Shown here: one piece after another, positions 55,828 through 64,000 of the stretch
Position numbering within the stretch: the first letter of the stretch is position 1
Layout: each line of letters begins with the position of its first letter
DNA from: Gemmobacter serpentinus
GTDB taxonomy: Bacteria > Pseudomonadota > Alphaproteobacteria > Rhodobacterales > Rhodobacteraceae
Reading direction: 5' to 3'
NCBI RefSeq assembly: GCF_008973825.1
Contig: NZ_WCHR01000020.1
Coordinates: 62,001 to 126,000 of the forward strand
DNA: 64,000 nt
Translations under genes and position numbers: made by a program
Notes under the pieces: generated by a model
The model's database searches: none
Told to the model about the DNA's origin: nothing
The model's input: the letters and a program-made list of their open reading frames with translations, nothing else

Positions 55828-56873
55828 GCTCCGCGCCGAGAGGATTTGCTGGCATCAAGGCGGGCCAGCGACGCCTTGGTGACGCGGTCAAGGATGATGG
55901 CCAGCAGCACGATGCCGAAGCCCGCAACCAGCCCCACCCCCAGTTCCAGATTGCGGATGCCGCGCAGAACCAGCACGCCAAGCCCGGGTGCCGAGACAAG
56001 CGAGGCAATCACAACCATGGCAAGGCTCATCATGATGGTCTGGTTGACCCCTGCCATGATATTGGGCAACGCCAGCGGGATCTGAACGCCGAACAGTTTC
56101 TGGCGTTTGGTCATGCCGAAAGCGTCGGCGGCCTCGATCACATCGCGGTCAACAAGACGGATGCCAAGGTCGGTCAGCCGGATCACGGGCACAATCGCAT
56201 AAAGGATGATGGCGATCCCGTAGAGCTTCGGTTCGGTCACGCTGAACAGGAAGATCAGTGGGATCAGATAGACGAAGGCGGGCAGCGTTTGCAGCATGTC
56301 AAGGATCGGCGTCATGATCCGCTGCAGCCGGTCGCTGCGCGACATCGCAATCCCGATCGGCACCCCGAAAAGCACACAGATGAAAGCGCAGACAAAAATG
56401 ATCGCAAGGGTCTGCATGGCCTCGGTATAGTGATCGACAAAGGCCAGCGTCACCAGCGCCGCCGCGACAAGCCCGACCACAGACCAGGACCGCGACACCA
56501 GCCAGGTCAGCGCCAGCAGCAGCGGCAGCATGATGAACCAGGGCGTCGCCGTCATCAGCCAGATCATCTCGCGCAGCATCCAGGACAGCGGCTGGGTCAG
56601 CGGGTCCAGCACCACGCGCAACACATCGCGCGCCGACAGAAAGGCGCGCTCCAACCCAAGGGTCAGGTCGCGGGTTTGCGGAAAGGCGGCGCAGGCTGCA
56701 TGAAGATTGTCCAGCGACGGCAGCGGCATCGACCAGAAAGAGCCCGCCTCTTCGCTGCCCCCCTTTGTCTGCGCCAGAAGGGCTGCCATCGACATCGGAC
56801 CGCTGCCCTGATCGCCCCCGCTGCACCAGTCCGTCAGTCCCAGAAATTTGAACAGCCCGTCATAGCTGGCCAT
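55824..56873 (-). CDS. proW: Betaine ABC permease
   Basis: 349 residues, with a cytosolic or periplasmic N-terminal stretch and about seven membrane segments. The D-M-L-Q-T-L-P-A-F-V-Y-L-I-P motif is diagnostic of ProW/OpuAB permeases. Confidence 0.93.
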   Translation of the reverse strand: MASYDGLFKFLGLTDWCSGGDQGSGPMSMAALLAQTKGGSEEAGSFWSMPLPSLDNLHAACAAFPQTRDLTLGLERAFLSARDVLRVVLDPLTQPLSWMLREMIWLMTATPWFIMLPLLLALTWLVSRSWSVVGLVAAALVTLAFVDHYTEAMQTLAIIFVCAFICVLFGVPIGIAMSRSDRLQRIMTPILDMLQTLPAFVYLIPLIFLFSVTEPKLYGIAIILYAIVPVIRLTDLGIRLVDRDVIEAADAFGMTKRQKLFGVQIPLALPNIMAGVNQTIMMSLAMVVIASLVSAPGLGVLVLRGIRNLELGVGLVAGFGIVLLAIILDRVTKASLARLDASKSSRRGA

Positions 56874-56911
56874 CGCTTGCCTCCCCGCTGTTGTCTTTTG
56901 ATTTCGCGACG

Positions 56912-56940
56912 GCCTCCGGCACCTGAAGGATGCCGGAGGC
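56912..56940 (-). other. Hairpin between proX and proW
   Basis: GCCTCCGGCA (56912-56921) pairs with TGCCGGAGGC (56931-56940) around a 9-nt loop in the proX-proW gap. Such hairpins commonly keep the binding-protein mRNA more abundant than the permease part. Confidence 0.6.
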
Positions 56941-56981
56941 GATCTTGCATTGTCTTCTCCGTGATTTACGGCTCAGACCGC

Positions 56982-57974
56982 TTATTGCGGCAGCAGCGCC
57001 GAAAGTTTTTCGCGCGCATCATCGGACAGCCAGGTCGACCATTCCGCGCCATGGGTCGTCAGATACTGGACCGCGACTTCCTGGGCCGAGGCCTTGTTGT
57101 CATCCTGCCAGGCCAGAAGCGCGTTCATGTCATCGGTCTTGAAGGTCATCTTCTTCAGGAATTCGACGATTTCCGGTTTCTCGCCAGCCAGCTTCGCGGT
57201 GACCGCGGTGACGCTGGGGGCCTCGGGGAATTCCGAGACCTGCGGATCGGTCGCATTCGGGCTTTGCAGGTTGGTGAATTTTGCCGCGTCATATTCCCCG
57301 AGCTTCACCTTGGTCATCGGATACTTGCCCAGCGGCACGGTCGGCCCCCAGTAATAGCCGAACCAGGGTTCCTTGGCGCTGACCGCCGCGCCCATCGACG
57401 AGGCAAGGGTCTCGCCCGAGCCGTGGTTGAAGACCTCGATCCCCGAGGCGGGCAGGTTCAAAGCGCGCACAAGATTGTCGCTGACAACCCGGCACCCCCA
57501 GCCTTCGGGACAATTGTTGAACCGCCCGCCGACCAGCGCCGGATTGGCCATCACGCCTTCAATCGTGGCCAGTTCGGGATGCGCTTCGACCAGATAGGTC
57601 GGCAGCCACCAGCCTTCGACCCCACCGGGATCCAGCACATGGGTCAGGGTGACCATGGTGCCCGCCTGTTCCAGCTTCGTATAGGCCTCCCCCGCGGAAT
57701 TGAGCCACAGATCCGTGACGATATCGGGCTCGCCATTTTCCGCGACCGAGGTGATGGCGGGGATCGTGTCGGATTTGACCAGATCGACCTTGCAGCCATA
57801 GCCCTGTTCCAGCAGGAATTTTGCCACCTCGGTCATGATTTCGGCCGAGGCCCAGCCCATCTGTGCGATGGAAAGGTCGCCGCATTGGGCTGTCTGAGCC
57901 TGGGCTGGCGTGGACAGCATGGCCGGGACTGCGAAGGCCCCGCCCATGAGCAAAGCCGTTGCGAGTTTTCTCAT
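56982..57974 (-). CDS. proX: Betaine ABC substrate-binding protein
   Basis: 330 residues with a Sec signal peptide (cleavage after A-Q-A at about residue 26). An OpuAC/ProX-family protein with several Trp residues (W-L-N-S, E-G-W-W-L, W-F-G-Y-Y-W) of the kind that build the aromatic box for quaternary ammonium groups. First gene of the importer operon. Confidence 0.93.
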   Translation of the reverse strand: MRKLATALLMGGAFAVPAMLSTPAQAQTAQCGDLSIAQMGWASAEIMTEVAKFLLEQGYGCKVDLVKSDTIPAITSVAENGEPDIVTDLWLNSAGEAYTKLEQAGTMVTLTHVLDPGGVEGWWLPTYLVEAHPELATIEGVMANPALVGGRFNNCPEGWGCRVVSDNLVRALNLPASGIEVFNHGSGETLASSMGAAVSAKEPWFGYYWGPTVPLGKYPMTKVKLGEYDAAKFTNLQSPNATDPQVSEFPEAPSVTAVTAKLAGEKPEIVEFLKKMTFKTDDMNALLAWQDDNKASAQEVAVQYLTTHGAEWSTWLSDDAREKLSALLPQ

Positions 57975-58085
57975 GTCTCAACTCCCTCTTGTTGGATTTC
58001 TGGTTGGTCTTGCCCCGGCGATCTTTGTCACCGATGGTTTTGAACAGGGTCACCCCTTAAGATCGGCACCGTCATCAAGCCGGCA

Positions 58086-60122
58086 TTACAGGTCCTTCAC
58101 CAGCCGCAGCGCATCATAGATTGCGGCATGAGTATTGCGCGCCGCCACGGCATCGCCGATGCGGAACAGGCGGAAGCGGCCGTCGGGGTTCGCCGCGATC
58201 TCTTGCAGACCGCCCGTGGTCAGCGCCTCGTAATCAACCTGACCAAGATTCGATGACTGCGGCTTCAGCTCGAAGTAAAGGTCATCCAGCGGCCTTGTGC
58301 CGTGATTGACCACCACCTGATCGACCAACCGATCCCGCGTGACGCCGCCGTAATCGCTGCCCAGCGTTGCGCGCAACTGATTGCCATCCCGCGCCACCGA
58401 AACCAGCCGCCATGTCACGGTGAAGGTGGTGTCGCGCTTTTGCAGGCTGCGCATATAGGGCACCAGGTTCATCGCCATCACCTCAGGCGAGAAGGCACGA
58501 TCCGGGGTGACGATTTCAACCTTTGCGCCGGTGGCCGCGATCAGATCGGCGGCCTGCAATGCGGCGTGATCGCCCGCATCATCATAGATCAGCACATTCT
58601 GTCCGGGCTTTGCATCGCCCGACAGGATGTCCCAGGCGGATACCACCAATTCATTGCCATGCGTCAGCACTTCGGTATGAGGCAGGCCTCCGGTCGCCAC
58701 GATCACCTCATCGGGGTTCGTGGCCAGCACATCGCCGGCTTCGGCAAAGGTATTGAACTTGAAGGTGACGCCATGTTTTTCGCACATGGCCTGACGCCAG
58801 GCGATGATCGAGATCATCTCGCGACGGCGTTCCTGCAGGGCGGTCAGACGGATTTGGCCACCAGCCTGGTCTGCGGCCTCGAAAACGGTCACCGCATGGC
58901 CGCGCTCGGCAGCGACGCGCGCCGCCTCCATCCCGCCCGGGCCTGCACCGATGATGGTGACGCGCTTCTTCATCGGGGCCGGGGCAATCGTCTGCGGCAT
59001 GGTTTCTTCGCGGCCGGTTGCTGCATTGTGCAGGCAGAAGGCCAGCCCGCCCTGATAGATCCGGTCAAGGCAGTAATTCGCCCCAACGCAGGGCCGGATA
59101 TCATCCTCGCGCCCTTCACGGATTTTGCGCACCAGATGCGGGTCAGCCATATGCGCCCGCGTCATGCCGACCATATCCACCAGACCCGCCGCGATGGCGT
59201 GACGCGCGGTCGGCACATCCGGGATCTTGGCGGCGTGGAAGGTCGGGAAATTGGTCGCCTTGCGGATCTGGCCCGCGAAATCCAGATGCGGCGCGTTGCG
59301 CATCCCCTGCACCGGGATCACATCGGTCAGCCCGGCATCGGTGTCGATATGGCCGCGCACCACATTGAGGAAATCCACCAGCCCGCTGTCTTTCAGCTTT
59401 TGCGAAATGGCGATGCCATCCTCGGCCCCGAACCCGCCCGGCAGATCCTCATCCCCGGTATAGCGCACACCCAGAATGAAATCCTCGCCGACGCGGGCAC
59501 GGATGCCCTTCAGGATATCAAAGGTAAAGCGAAGCCGGTTGTCGAGACTGCCCCCATAGGGCCCTTCGAGGTCATTGGTCAGCGGCGACCAGAACTGGTC
59601 CATCAGGTGACCATAGGCTTGCAACTCCAGACCGTCGAGGCCTGCGGCTTTCATCCGCTCGGCCGCGTCGATGTAATCATTGATGATGCGCTGAATATCC
59701 CAGTCTTCCATCTTCTTCGGAAAAGACCGATGCGCCGCCTCGCGCTCATGGCTGGGTGACACCACCGGCAACCAGTCTGCCTTGTCCCAACGGGTGCGCC
59801 GCCCCAGATGGGTCAGTTGGATCATCACCGCCGCGCCGTGATCGTGGCATTCATCCGTCAGCCTTTTCATCCAGCCGACCACCTCATCCTTCCAGGCGAG
59901 GATATTGTTGAACACCGGCGGGCTGTCGCGTGAGACACTGGCCGACCCTGCGGTCATGGTCAGCGCCACGCCCGCCTTTGCGCGTTCAACGTGATAGGCC
60001 CGATAGCGGTCTTTCGGCATCCCGTCTTCCGGATAGGCCGGCTCATGACTTGTAATCATGATCCGGTTGCGCAGCGTCAGATGCTTCAGCTGAAACGGCT
60101 GCAGAAGAGGGTCGTTGGTCAT
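58086..60122 (-). CDS. TMADH-like FMN/FAD demethylase (StcD/DgcA type)
   Basis: 678 residues from ATG 60122. An old-yellow-enzyme FMN barrel (1-375) is followed by an FAD/NAD-binding half (I-G-A-G-P-G-G-M-E-A at 391-400). The iron-sulfur region has Cys345, Cys351 and Cys363 but Ala348 where trimethylamine dehydrogenase has its second cysteine (C-V-G-A-N-Y-C). The family oxidatively demethylates secondary and tertiary amines. Here it likely converts N-methylproline to proline, following the Rieske enzyme. About 110 bp upstream of proX and probably cotranscribed with it. Confidence 0.9.
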   Translation of the reverse strand: MTNDPLLQPFQLKHLTLRNRIMITSHEPAYPEDGMPKDRYRAYHVERAKAGVALTMTAGSASVSRDSPPVFNNILAWKDEVVGWMKRLTDECHDHGAAVMIQLTHLGRRTRWDKADWLPVVSPSHEREAAHRSFPKKMEDWDIQRIINDYIDAAERMKAAGLDGLELQAYGHLMDQFWSPLTNDLEGPYGGSLDNRLRFTFDILKGIRARVGEDFILGVRYTGDEDLPGGFGAEDGIAISQKLKDSGLVDFLNVVRGHIDTDAGLTDVIPVQGMRNAPHLDFAGQIRKATNFPTFHAAKIPDVPTARHAIAAGLVDMVGMTRAHMADPHLVRKIREGREDDIRPCVGANYCLDRIYQGGLAFCLHNAATGREETMPQTIAPAPMKKRVTIIGAGPGGMEAARVAAERGHAVTVFEAADQAGGQIRLTALQERRREMISIIAWRQAMCEKHGVTFKFNTFAEAGDVLATNPDEVIVATGGLPHTEVLTHGNELVVSAWDILSGDAKPGQNVLIYDDAGDHAALQAADLIAATGAKVEIVTPDRAFSPEVMAMNLVPYMRSLQKRDTTFTVTWRLVSVARDGNQLRATLGSDYGGVTRDRLVDQVVVNHGTRPLDDLYFELKPQSSNLGQVDYEALTTGGLQEIAANPDGRFRLFRIGDAVAARNTHAAIYDALRLVKDL

Positions 60123-60269
60123 TGATTCTGCCTGTCGGGTGGAATGCCTATTGGCGTCAGGAAAAGCAAAATGTTCACATGTGTCAATTAAAAACTCATG
60201 ACTGAACGGCAGCCGTTCCCTGATGAACACCCACTTGCCGCCTGCCCGGGCCGGCGTTATCACTGCGCA

Positions 60270-60932
60270 ATGGATCAGGCACATGCACCAGAGACGGGGT
60301 GGCGCGGCTCTCGTGAGGGCTGGCTTGAGATCGGCTATAAGGCCCTGATCGAAAGCGGGGTTGATGCGGTCAAGATCCTGCCGCTTGCGCGCCAACTCGG
60401 CCTGTCACGCACCAGCTTTTACTGGTTTTTTACCGATCGAGAGGATCTTCTGGCGGCCCTTCTGGAAGGTTGGGAGGCCAGGACCACAAGGCCGATGATC
60501 GCCGCGACAAAGCAATATGCCGAGACCAGGGCAGAAGCGATGCTGAACGTTCTCAGCTGCTATCTTTCGTCCGACTTCGACCAGAAGCTGGAATTTGCGG
60601 TGCGCAGCTGGGCGCTTCAAAGTGCCGAGGTGGCGACACGGATCGAGACGGCAGACCGCATCCGGCTGGAGGCGCTGGAAGAGATGCTGCGCAAATGGGG
60701 CTATGAGCCGATGGAGGCAGATGTTCGGGCACGCACGATCTATCTCGTCCAGATCGGCTATATCAGTATGCAGTCGAAAGAGACGCTTGAAACCAGGCTG
60801 AAGCGGATCCCGGCCTATGTCGAAACCTATACCGGGGCCAAACCGACCGCGAACGAGATGGCGCGCTTCACCGCGCGCCTGATGCAGTTGCAGGACGCCG
60901 ACAGCCAGAATGGCGTCCGGCGCCCCCGGTAA
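60270..60932 (+). CDS. TetR-family regulator
   Basis: 220 residues if ATG 60270 is used; ATG 60198 is in frame and possible. N-terminal helix-turn-helix I-L-P-L-A-R-Q-L-G-L-S-R-T-S-F-Y-W-F-F. Divergent from the TMADH-like gene, sharing an AT-rich control region (60123-60200), so it likely represses the demethylase-importer operon. No clear operator palindrome was identified. Confidence 0.88.
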   Translation: MDQAHAPETGWRGSREGWLEIGYKALIESGVDAVKILPLARQLGLSRTSFYWFFTDREDLLAALLEGWEARTTRPMIAATKQYAETRAEAMLNVLSCYLSSDFDQKLEFAVRSWALQSAEVATRIETADRIRLEALEEMLRKWGYEPMEADVRARTIYLVQIGYISMQSKETLETRLKRIPAYVETYTGAKPTANEMARFTARLMQLQDADSQNGVRRPR

Positions 60933-61219
60933 ACTGACCCGGATCATGCCGCAGCCCGATTGCCTTACGGCCAAGTGCAGTCGCCCGGGATCTGCCGTTT
61001 GCCCCGCAACATCCGGGCCGCGGGCGCGGATTGCCCCGTCACACAGGACATGTTCATGCGTCGCGTGTTGGCCAAGTGGGCACTACGCCAAGGCTCAGGC
61101 GGTCGGGCGATCCTGAGCATGGATCCGTGCCGCCGCTACACAGGCCAATGCACCGCAGACAGTGCCTGTGCCCGCAGCGCAAGGCGCGGGCCAGCCTGTG
61201 GTCTCGCGAATGCGCCTTT

Positions 61220-62098
61220 TCATCCCCGCGCTTGCGCCATGGCATAATCAGCCAGAACGGCGCAGAGCCGGGTCAGCGTGGCCTGCAATGCGTCAAATCC
61301 GGCGGTGCGGGCGCGCGTGGTTTCGTTCATGTATAGGCGGCGATTGATCTCGAACTGGACCGAATGGCGACCATGGGCCGGGCTGGACCACGCTTGGGTC
61401 AGCTCCGCCCCGCGGAAGGGCTTGTTCAGCGCAACCTCCAGCCCCTCGCCGCGCAGGGTATCGCGGATCAGCGCAACGAATTCCGGTGAGGCCGCGGTGC
61501 CATTCAGATCGCCAAGGCAGATATCCGCACGCTGCGTGCCCGCCCCATCCGAGGAAATGGCATGACCTTCTGCCGTCATCGAATGGCAGTTGATGTGATA
61601 GACCTTGCCAAAGCGGCCATAGGTGGCGTGCATCAGCTGTGCCAGTGTCGCGTGATAGGGCTGCCAATAGCGCCGGATGCGGTCCTCGGCCTCCGCCACG
61701 CTCAGCTTGCGGCTGTGCATCGGCTCATTGCCCCAGGCATAGCGCCACATCAGCCCCATGCCGCGCGCCGCCGTCGGGCTACGCCCGACCGGATGGGGCC
61801 AATCTCCCTCAACCATCGATATATCCATATCGAGCAAGGAACGGTTCACATCGAGAAAACTGCGCGGGAACAATGCAGCCAGAAGCGGCGCACCGACATC
61901 GGGTGCGGCGGCGAACAGCGCATCGACATGGGTATCAGCCGCAACAAGGATGCGCTCGGCACTGACGGCGGGATGAAAGTCAGCCGGAATGGTCAGGCCG
62001 GAATGGGGGCTGTCAAAGACCATAGGCACCGCCGCAACACGAGGGGCGCGGATTTCAAGCACGCCCTCAAGGGTCAGGTCGGTAATGGGATCAATCAT
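61220..62098 (-). CDS. N-formylglutamate amidohydrolase family protein
   Basis: 292 residues. Metal-binding motifs D-S-P-H-S-G near residue 29 and I-N-C-H-S-M near 168; D-V-N-R-S is the conserved arginine segment. It overlaps the serine hydrolase gene by 8 bp. Second FGase-like protein of the window; the partner genes suggest it removes an N-acyl group from an imported peptide or amino acid derivative. Confidence 0.88.
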   Translation of the reverse strand: MIDPITDLTLEGVLEIRAPRVAAVPMVFDSPHSGLTIPADFHPAVSAERILVAADTHVDALFAAAPDVGAPLLAALFPRSFLDVNRSLLDMDISMVEGDWPHPVGRSPTAARGMGLMWRYAWGNEPMHSRKLSVAEAEDRIRRYWQPYHATLAQLMHATYGRFGKVYHINCHSMTAEGHAISSDGAGTQRADICLGDLNGTAASPEFVALIRDTLRGEGLEVALNKPFRGAELTQAWSSPAHGRHSVQFEINRRLYMNETTRARTAGFDALQATLTRLCAVLADYAMAQARG

Positions 62099-63638
62099 GG
62101 CAGGTCTCCTGTGCGGGCAGGCGGGTGGCGGTGATGCCGGGCAGTTCCAGCCCGGCCGAGTTCACATTGACGCGCCGCGACAGCTGCAGGCCCTGATCGG
62201 AAAATGTCAGCGTCAGCGTGTCGCGAAAGGCGGTTTCGACAAAGAGAAGGTCAAGCACCAGCGTCCCGGCACAGGGGGTCCAGGTGGCGCAGGCAGCGAG
62301 TTGCAGCCCCTCTTCAGGTTCATAGGAATGGTGCAGCCGCGCGCCGGGCAGCGTTGAGCGGCTTTCAAGAAACGCGCGATATCCGGCTGGGATGCGATGC
62401 GCGATCCCGGCGACCTGCAACGTCAGCGCAACGCCGCCCGGCACCGGATCCAGCCCGATCCGCTCAAGATGCTGGTCATTGGGGTCCACCTGCCATTGGC
62501 CAAAGCGCCGGGCGATCGCCGCAGGCGCGGCCCCCGGACCACGCGGGCGGGTTGCCACCTGCAGGTCGGCCAGACGCGCCGCCAACCGCGCTTCCGCGCT
62601 CGGAGTGCCTGCGCCAGCCCCAAGCGCCGGGCGCAACAGGTCATAGACCAGATCATGCATACGCGGGTCGCTATCCTCCATCCCGGCGGTAAAGGCCACC
62701 ACGGCACGCTCGTTCGGCAGGGCGATGCAATACTGTCCAAAGAGGCCGTTGGCGGAAAAGCTGTCATGCGGGCCGCGCCACCACTGATAACCGTAACCCT
62801 CGCGGATTTCGGCACCTGGCGCGTCGGGACCAAGGTAGTGATCGCCCGTGAAGGCCCCCATCACCACATCGCGCAATTGCAAACCGACCGCCGCCGTGGT
62901 CCAGTCCCGCGGCAACAGTTGCCGCCCCCGCCATTCGCCGCCCTGCAAATGCAGGATACCCAGTTTCAGCATATCCCCGGTCGTGCAGCTCAGGCCATTG
63001 CCGCCGGTGTTCACCCCGTCCGGCCCCAGATCCCATGACATCGCCGTCGACATCTGCATCGGGCGAAAGATCCTCTCGTCCAGAAGGTCATGGATGCGCC
63101 GCCCGCTTGCACGCTGCACGATGGCCGACAGCATATAGCTGGATGCACTGTCATAGACGAAGACTTCGCCCGGCTCATAGGTCATGGGTTGACGCAAGAA
63201 ATCGGCCACCCAGCTGGTGGTGATGCGCCGCCATGAGCCCCCCGAGATCCCCTGCCCATGCCCGGAGGCCATCGTCAGAAGATCCCGCACCCGCATCCGC
63301 CCAAGACGGGCCAGTTCCTCGTGCGGGAGGTCTGGGGGCGGCAGCTCGGGAAAGAAGCCGATGACCCGATCCTCGACCGAGAGAAGCCCATCGGCCACCG
63401 CCAGGCCGACCGCCGCCGAGGTGAAGCTCTTGGTGACAGAATGCATCATATGGGGTCGTTGCGGCGCATAGGGGGCCCACCATGCATCGAGGATCAGGGC
63501 ATCCTCCTGCCAGACCAGCAAGCTATGTATCTCCAGCCCCTCGCGGGCGATGGCATCAAGCAGGTCCAGCAGGACAGAGGGATCGGTCCCGCGCAACGAT
63601 GGCGCGAGGCGGGGCAGGCCGTCAGTGTAAGGTGTCAT
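62091..63638 (-). CDS. Serine hydrolase, class C beta-lactamase fold
   Basis: 515 residues from ATG 63638, overlapping the ABC ATPase stop by one base. The nucleophile motif S-V-T-K lies near residue 88 and Y-D-S in Y-D-S-A-S-S-Y takes the place of the usual Y-x-N; a long C-terminal beta domain follows (about 350-515). No signal peptide, so it acts in the cytoplasm, likely as a D-amino or amide peptidase rather than a drug-resistance enzyme. Confidence 0.88.
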   Translation of the reverse strand: MTPYTDGLPRLAPSLRGTDPSVLLDLLDAIAREGLEIHSLLVWQEDALILDAWWAPYAPQRPHMMHSVTKSFTSAAVGLAVADGLLSVEDRVIGFFPELPPPDLPHEELARLGRMRVRDLLTMASGHGQGISGGSWRRITTSWVADFLRQPMTYEPGEVFVYDSASSYMLSAIVQRASGRRIHDLLDERIFRPMQMSTAMSWDLGPDGVNTGGNGLSCTTGDMLKLGILHLQGGEWRGRQLLPRDWTTAAVGLQLRDVVMGAFTGDHYLGPDAPGAEIREGYGYQWWRGPHDSFSANGLFGQYCIALPNERAVVAFTAGMEDSDPRMHDLVYDLLRPALGAGAGTPSAEARLAARLADLQVATRPRGPGAAPAAIARRFGQWQVDPNDQHLERIGLDPVPGGVALTLQVAGIAHRIPAGYRAFLESRSTLPGARLHHSYEPEEGLQLAACATWTPCAGTLVLDLLFVETAFRDTLTLTFSDQGLQLSRRVNVNSAGLELPGITATRLPAQETCHD

Positions 63639-64000
63639 CAGATTGGGGCTTTGTCCTGGGATGCATTTTCGCCCGCCGACGCAAAGCGCCAATTCAGCGA
63701 AACGCCGGTTTCAGTGCGCTCGAATGTCGGAATCGCCGACAGCAGCGCACGGGTGTAATCGGTGGTGGGGGCGTCAAAGATCGCGTCACGCGGTCCCTGC
63801 TCGACGATGCGCCCGTCGCGCATGACTACGACGCGATCGGCCATCTGCTCGACCACGCCTAGGTCGTGGCTGATGAACAGACAGGCAAAGCCATAGCGGC
63901 GTTGCAGGTCGCTCAGCAGGTCCAGCACGCGGGCGCGCACGGTCACATCAAGGGCCGAAACCGCTTCGTCCGCGATGATGAACTTCGGGTTGCGAATGAT
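63638..64000 (-). CDS. Peptide-type ABC ATPase, C-terminal part
   Basis: The 3' 120 codons of a DppD/DppF-like ATPase, cut by the window edge. Walker [13 protein letters not shown] and H-loop F-I-S-H-D-L-G-V are visible, followed by the oligopeptide-type C-terminus. It heads into the hydrolase pair, suggesting uptake followed by hydrolysis of a peptide or N-acyl compound. Confidence 0.9.
   Translation of the reverse strand: MIRNPKFIIADEAVSALDVTVRARVLDLLSDLQRRYGFACLFISHDLGVVEQMADRVVVMRDGRIVEQGPRDAIFDAPTTDYTRALLSAIPTFERTETGVSLNWRFASAGENASQDKAPI

Noticed and set aside
60155-60185. TTGACA-like -35 element upstream of the TMADH-like gene
   Set aside because: No acceptable -10 element at 16-18 bp spacing; left unannotated.

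Overview
The window is GC-rich, densely coded DNA from an alphaproteobacterium, most likely Rhodobacterales (Paracoccus or a relative). This rests on gene content and protein style: an HWE histidine kinase, an EcfG-type stress promoter, liv-type and ProVWX-type ABC importers, betaine catabolism genes and a linked sigma-54 paralog. No tRNA, rRNA, IS element or CRISPR array was seen. The species call is inference only.

Layout. 1-3.7 kb: stress genes (DUF892 ferritin-like, PRC-barrel with an EcfG-like promoter), a transglutaminase-like protease and a PAS/HWE sensor kinase. 4.2-14.9 kb: a catabolic regulon resembling gamma-glutamylated amine breakdown (SDR, aldehyde dehydrogenase, N-formylglutamate amidohydrolase-like enzyme, XRE-cupin repressor, class I glutamine amidotransferase, glutamine synthetase-like ligase) plus a complete branched-chain-type ABC importer; a shared 13-nt motif lies upstream of both halves. 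15.4-16.8 kb: a cysteine-synthase-like PLP enzyme beside a broken ridA remnant and a second gene fragment.

17.3-42.7 kb is the core: an alkane/ketone-type soluble di-iron monooxygenase island. The minus-strand operon mimABCD - amidohydrolase - MIP18/DUF59 protein - divergent GroEL runs from 34.0 to 26.0 kb. A well-matched sigma-54 promoter lies about 265 nt before mimA, and a set of TGTAACG/CGTTACA repeats lies 140-370 nt upstream of it. The island also has two zinc alcohol dehydrogenases (one beside an AraC regulator and a tandem operator-like repeat), katG/oxyR, one sigma-54 activator with GAFTGA, one relative that has lost GAFTGA, and a short divergent RpoN paralog. Six proteins of no recognised family, including a beta-propeller, sit between the monooxygenase promoter and this RpoN paralog. 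Monooxygenase, private chaperonin, private sigma factor and uncharacterised genes together are the best candidate for an undescribed system.

42.7-51.3 kb: a two-ATPase sugar/polyol-type ABC importer in which both motif losses fall in the same composite ATP site, then a GMC oxidoreductase with a Tat-exported small subunit, an RHH protein and a glyoxalase-like protein. 51.7-60.9 kb: a betaine (probably proline betaine/stachydrine) catabolic cluster with Rieske demethylase, LysR, P5C-reductase-like enzyme, ProVWX importer, TMADH-like flavoprotein and TetR. 61.2-64 kb: N-formylglutamate amidohydrolase-like enzyme, serine hydrolase and the end of a peptide ABC ATPase gene. Functional links between blocks are inferred from adjacency, not demonstrated.
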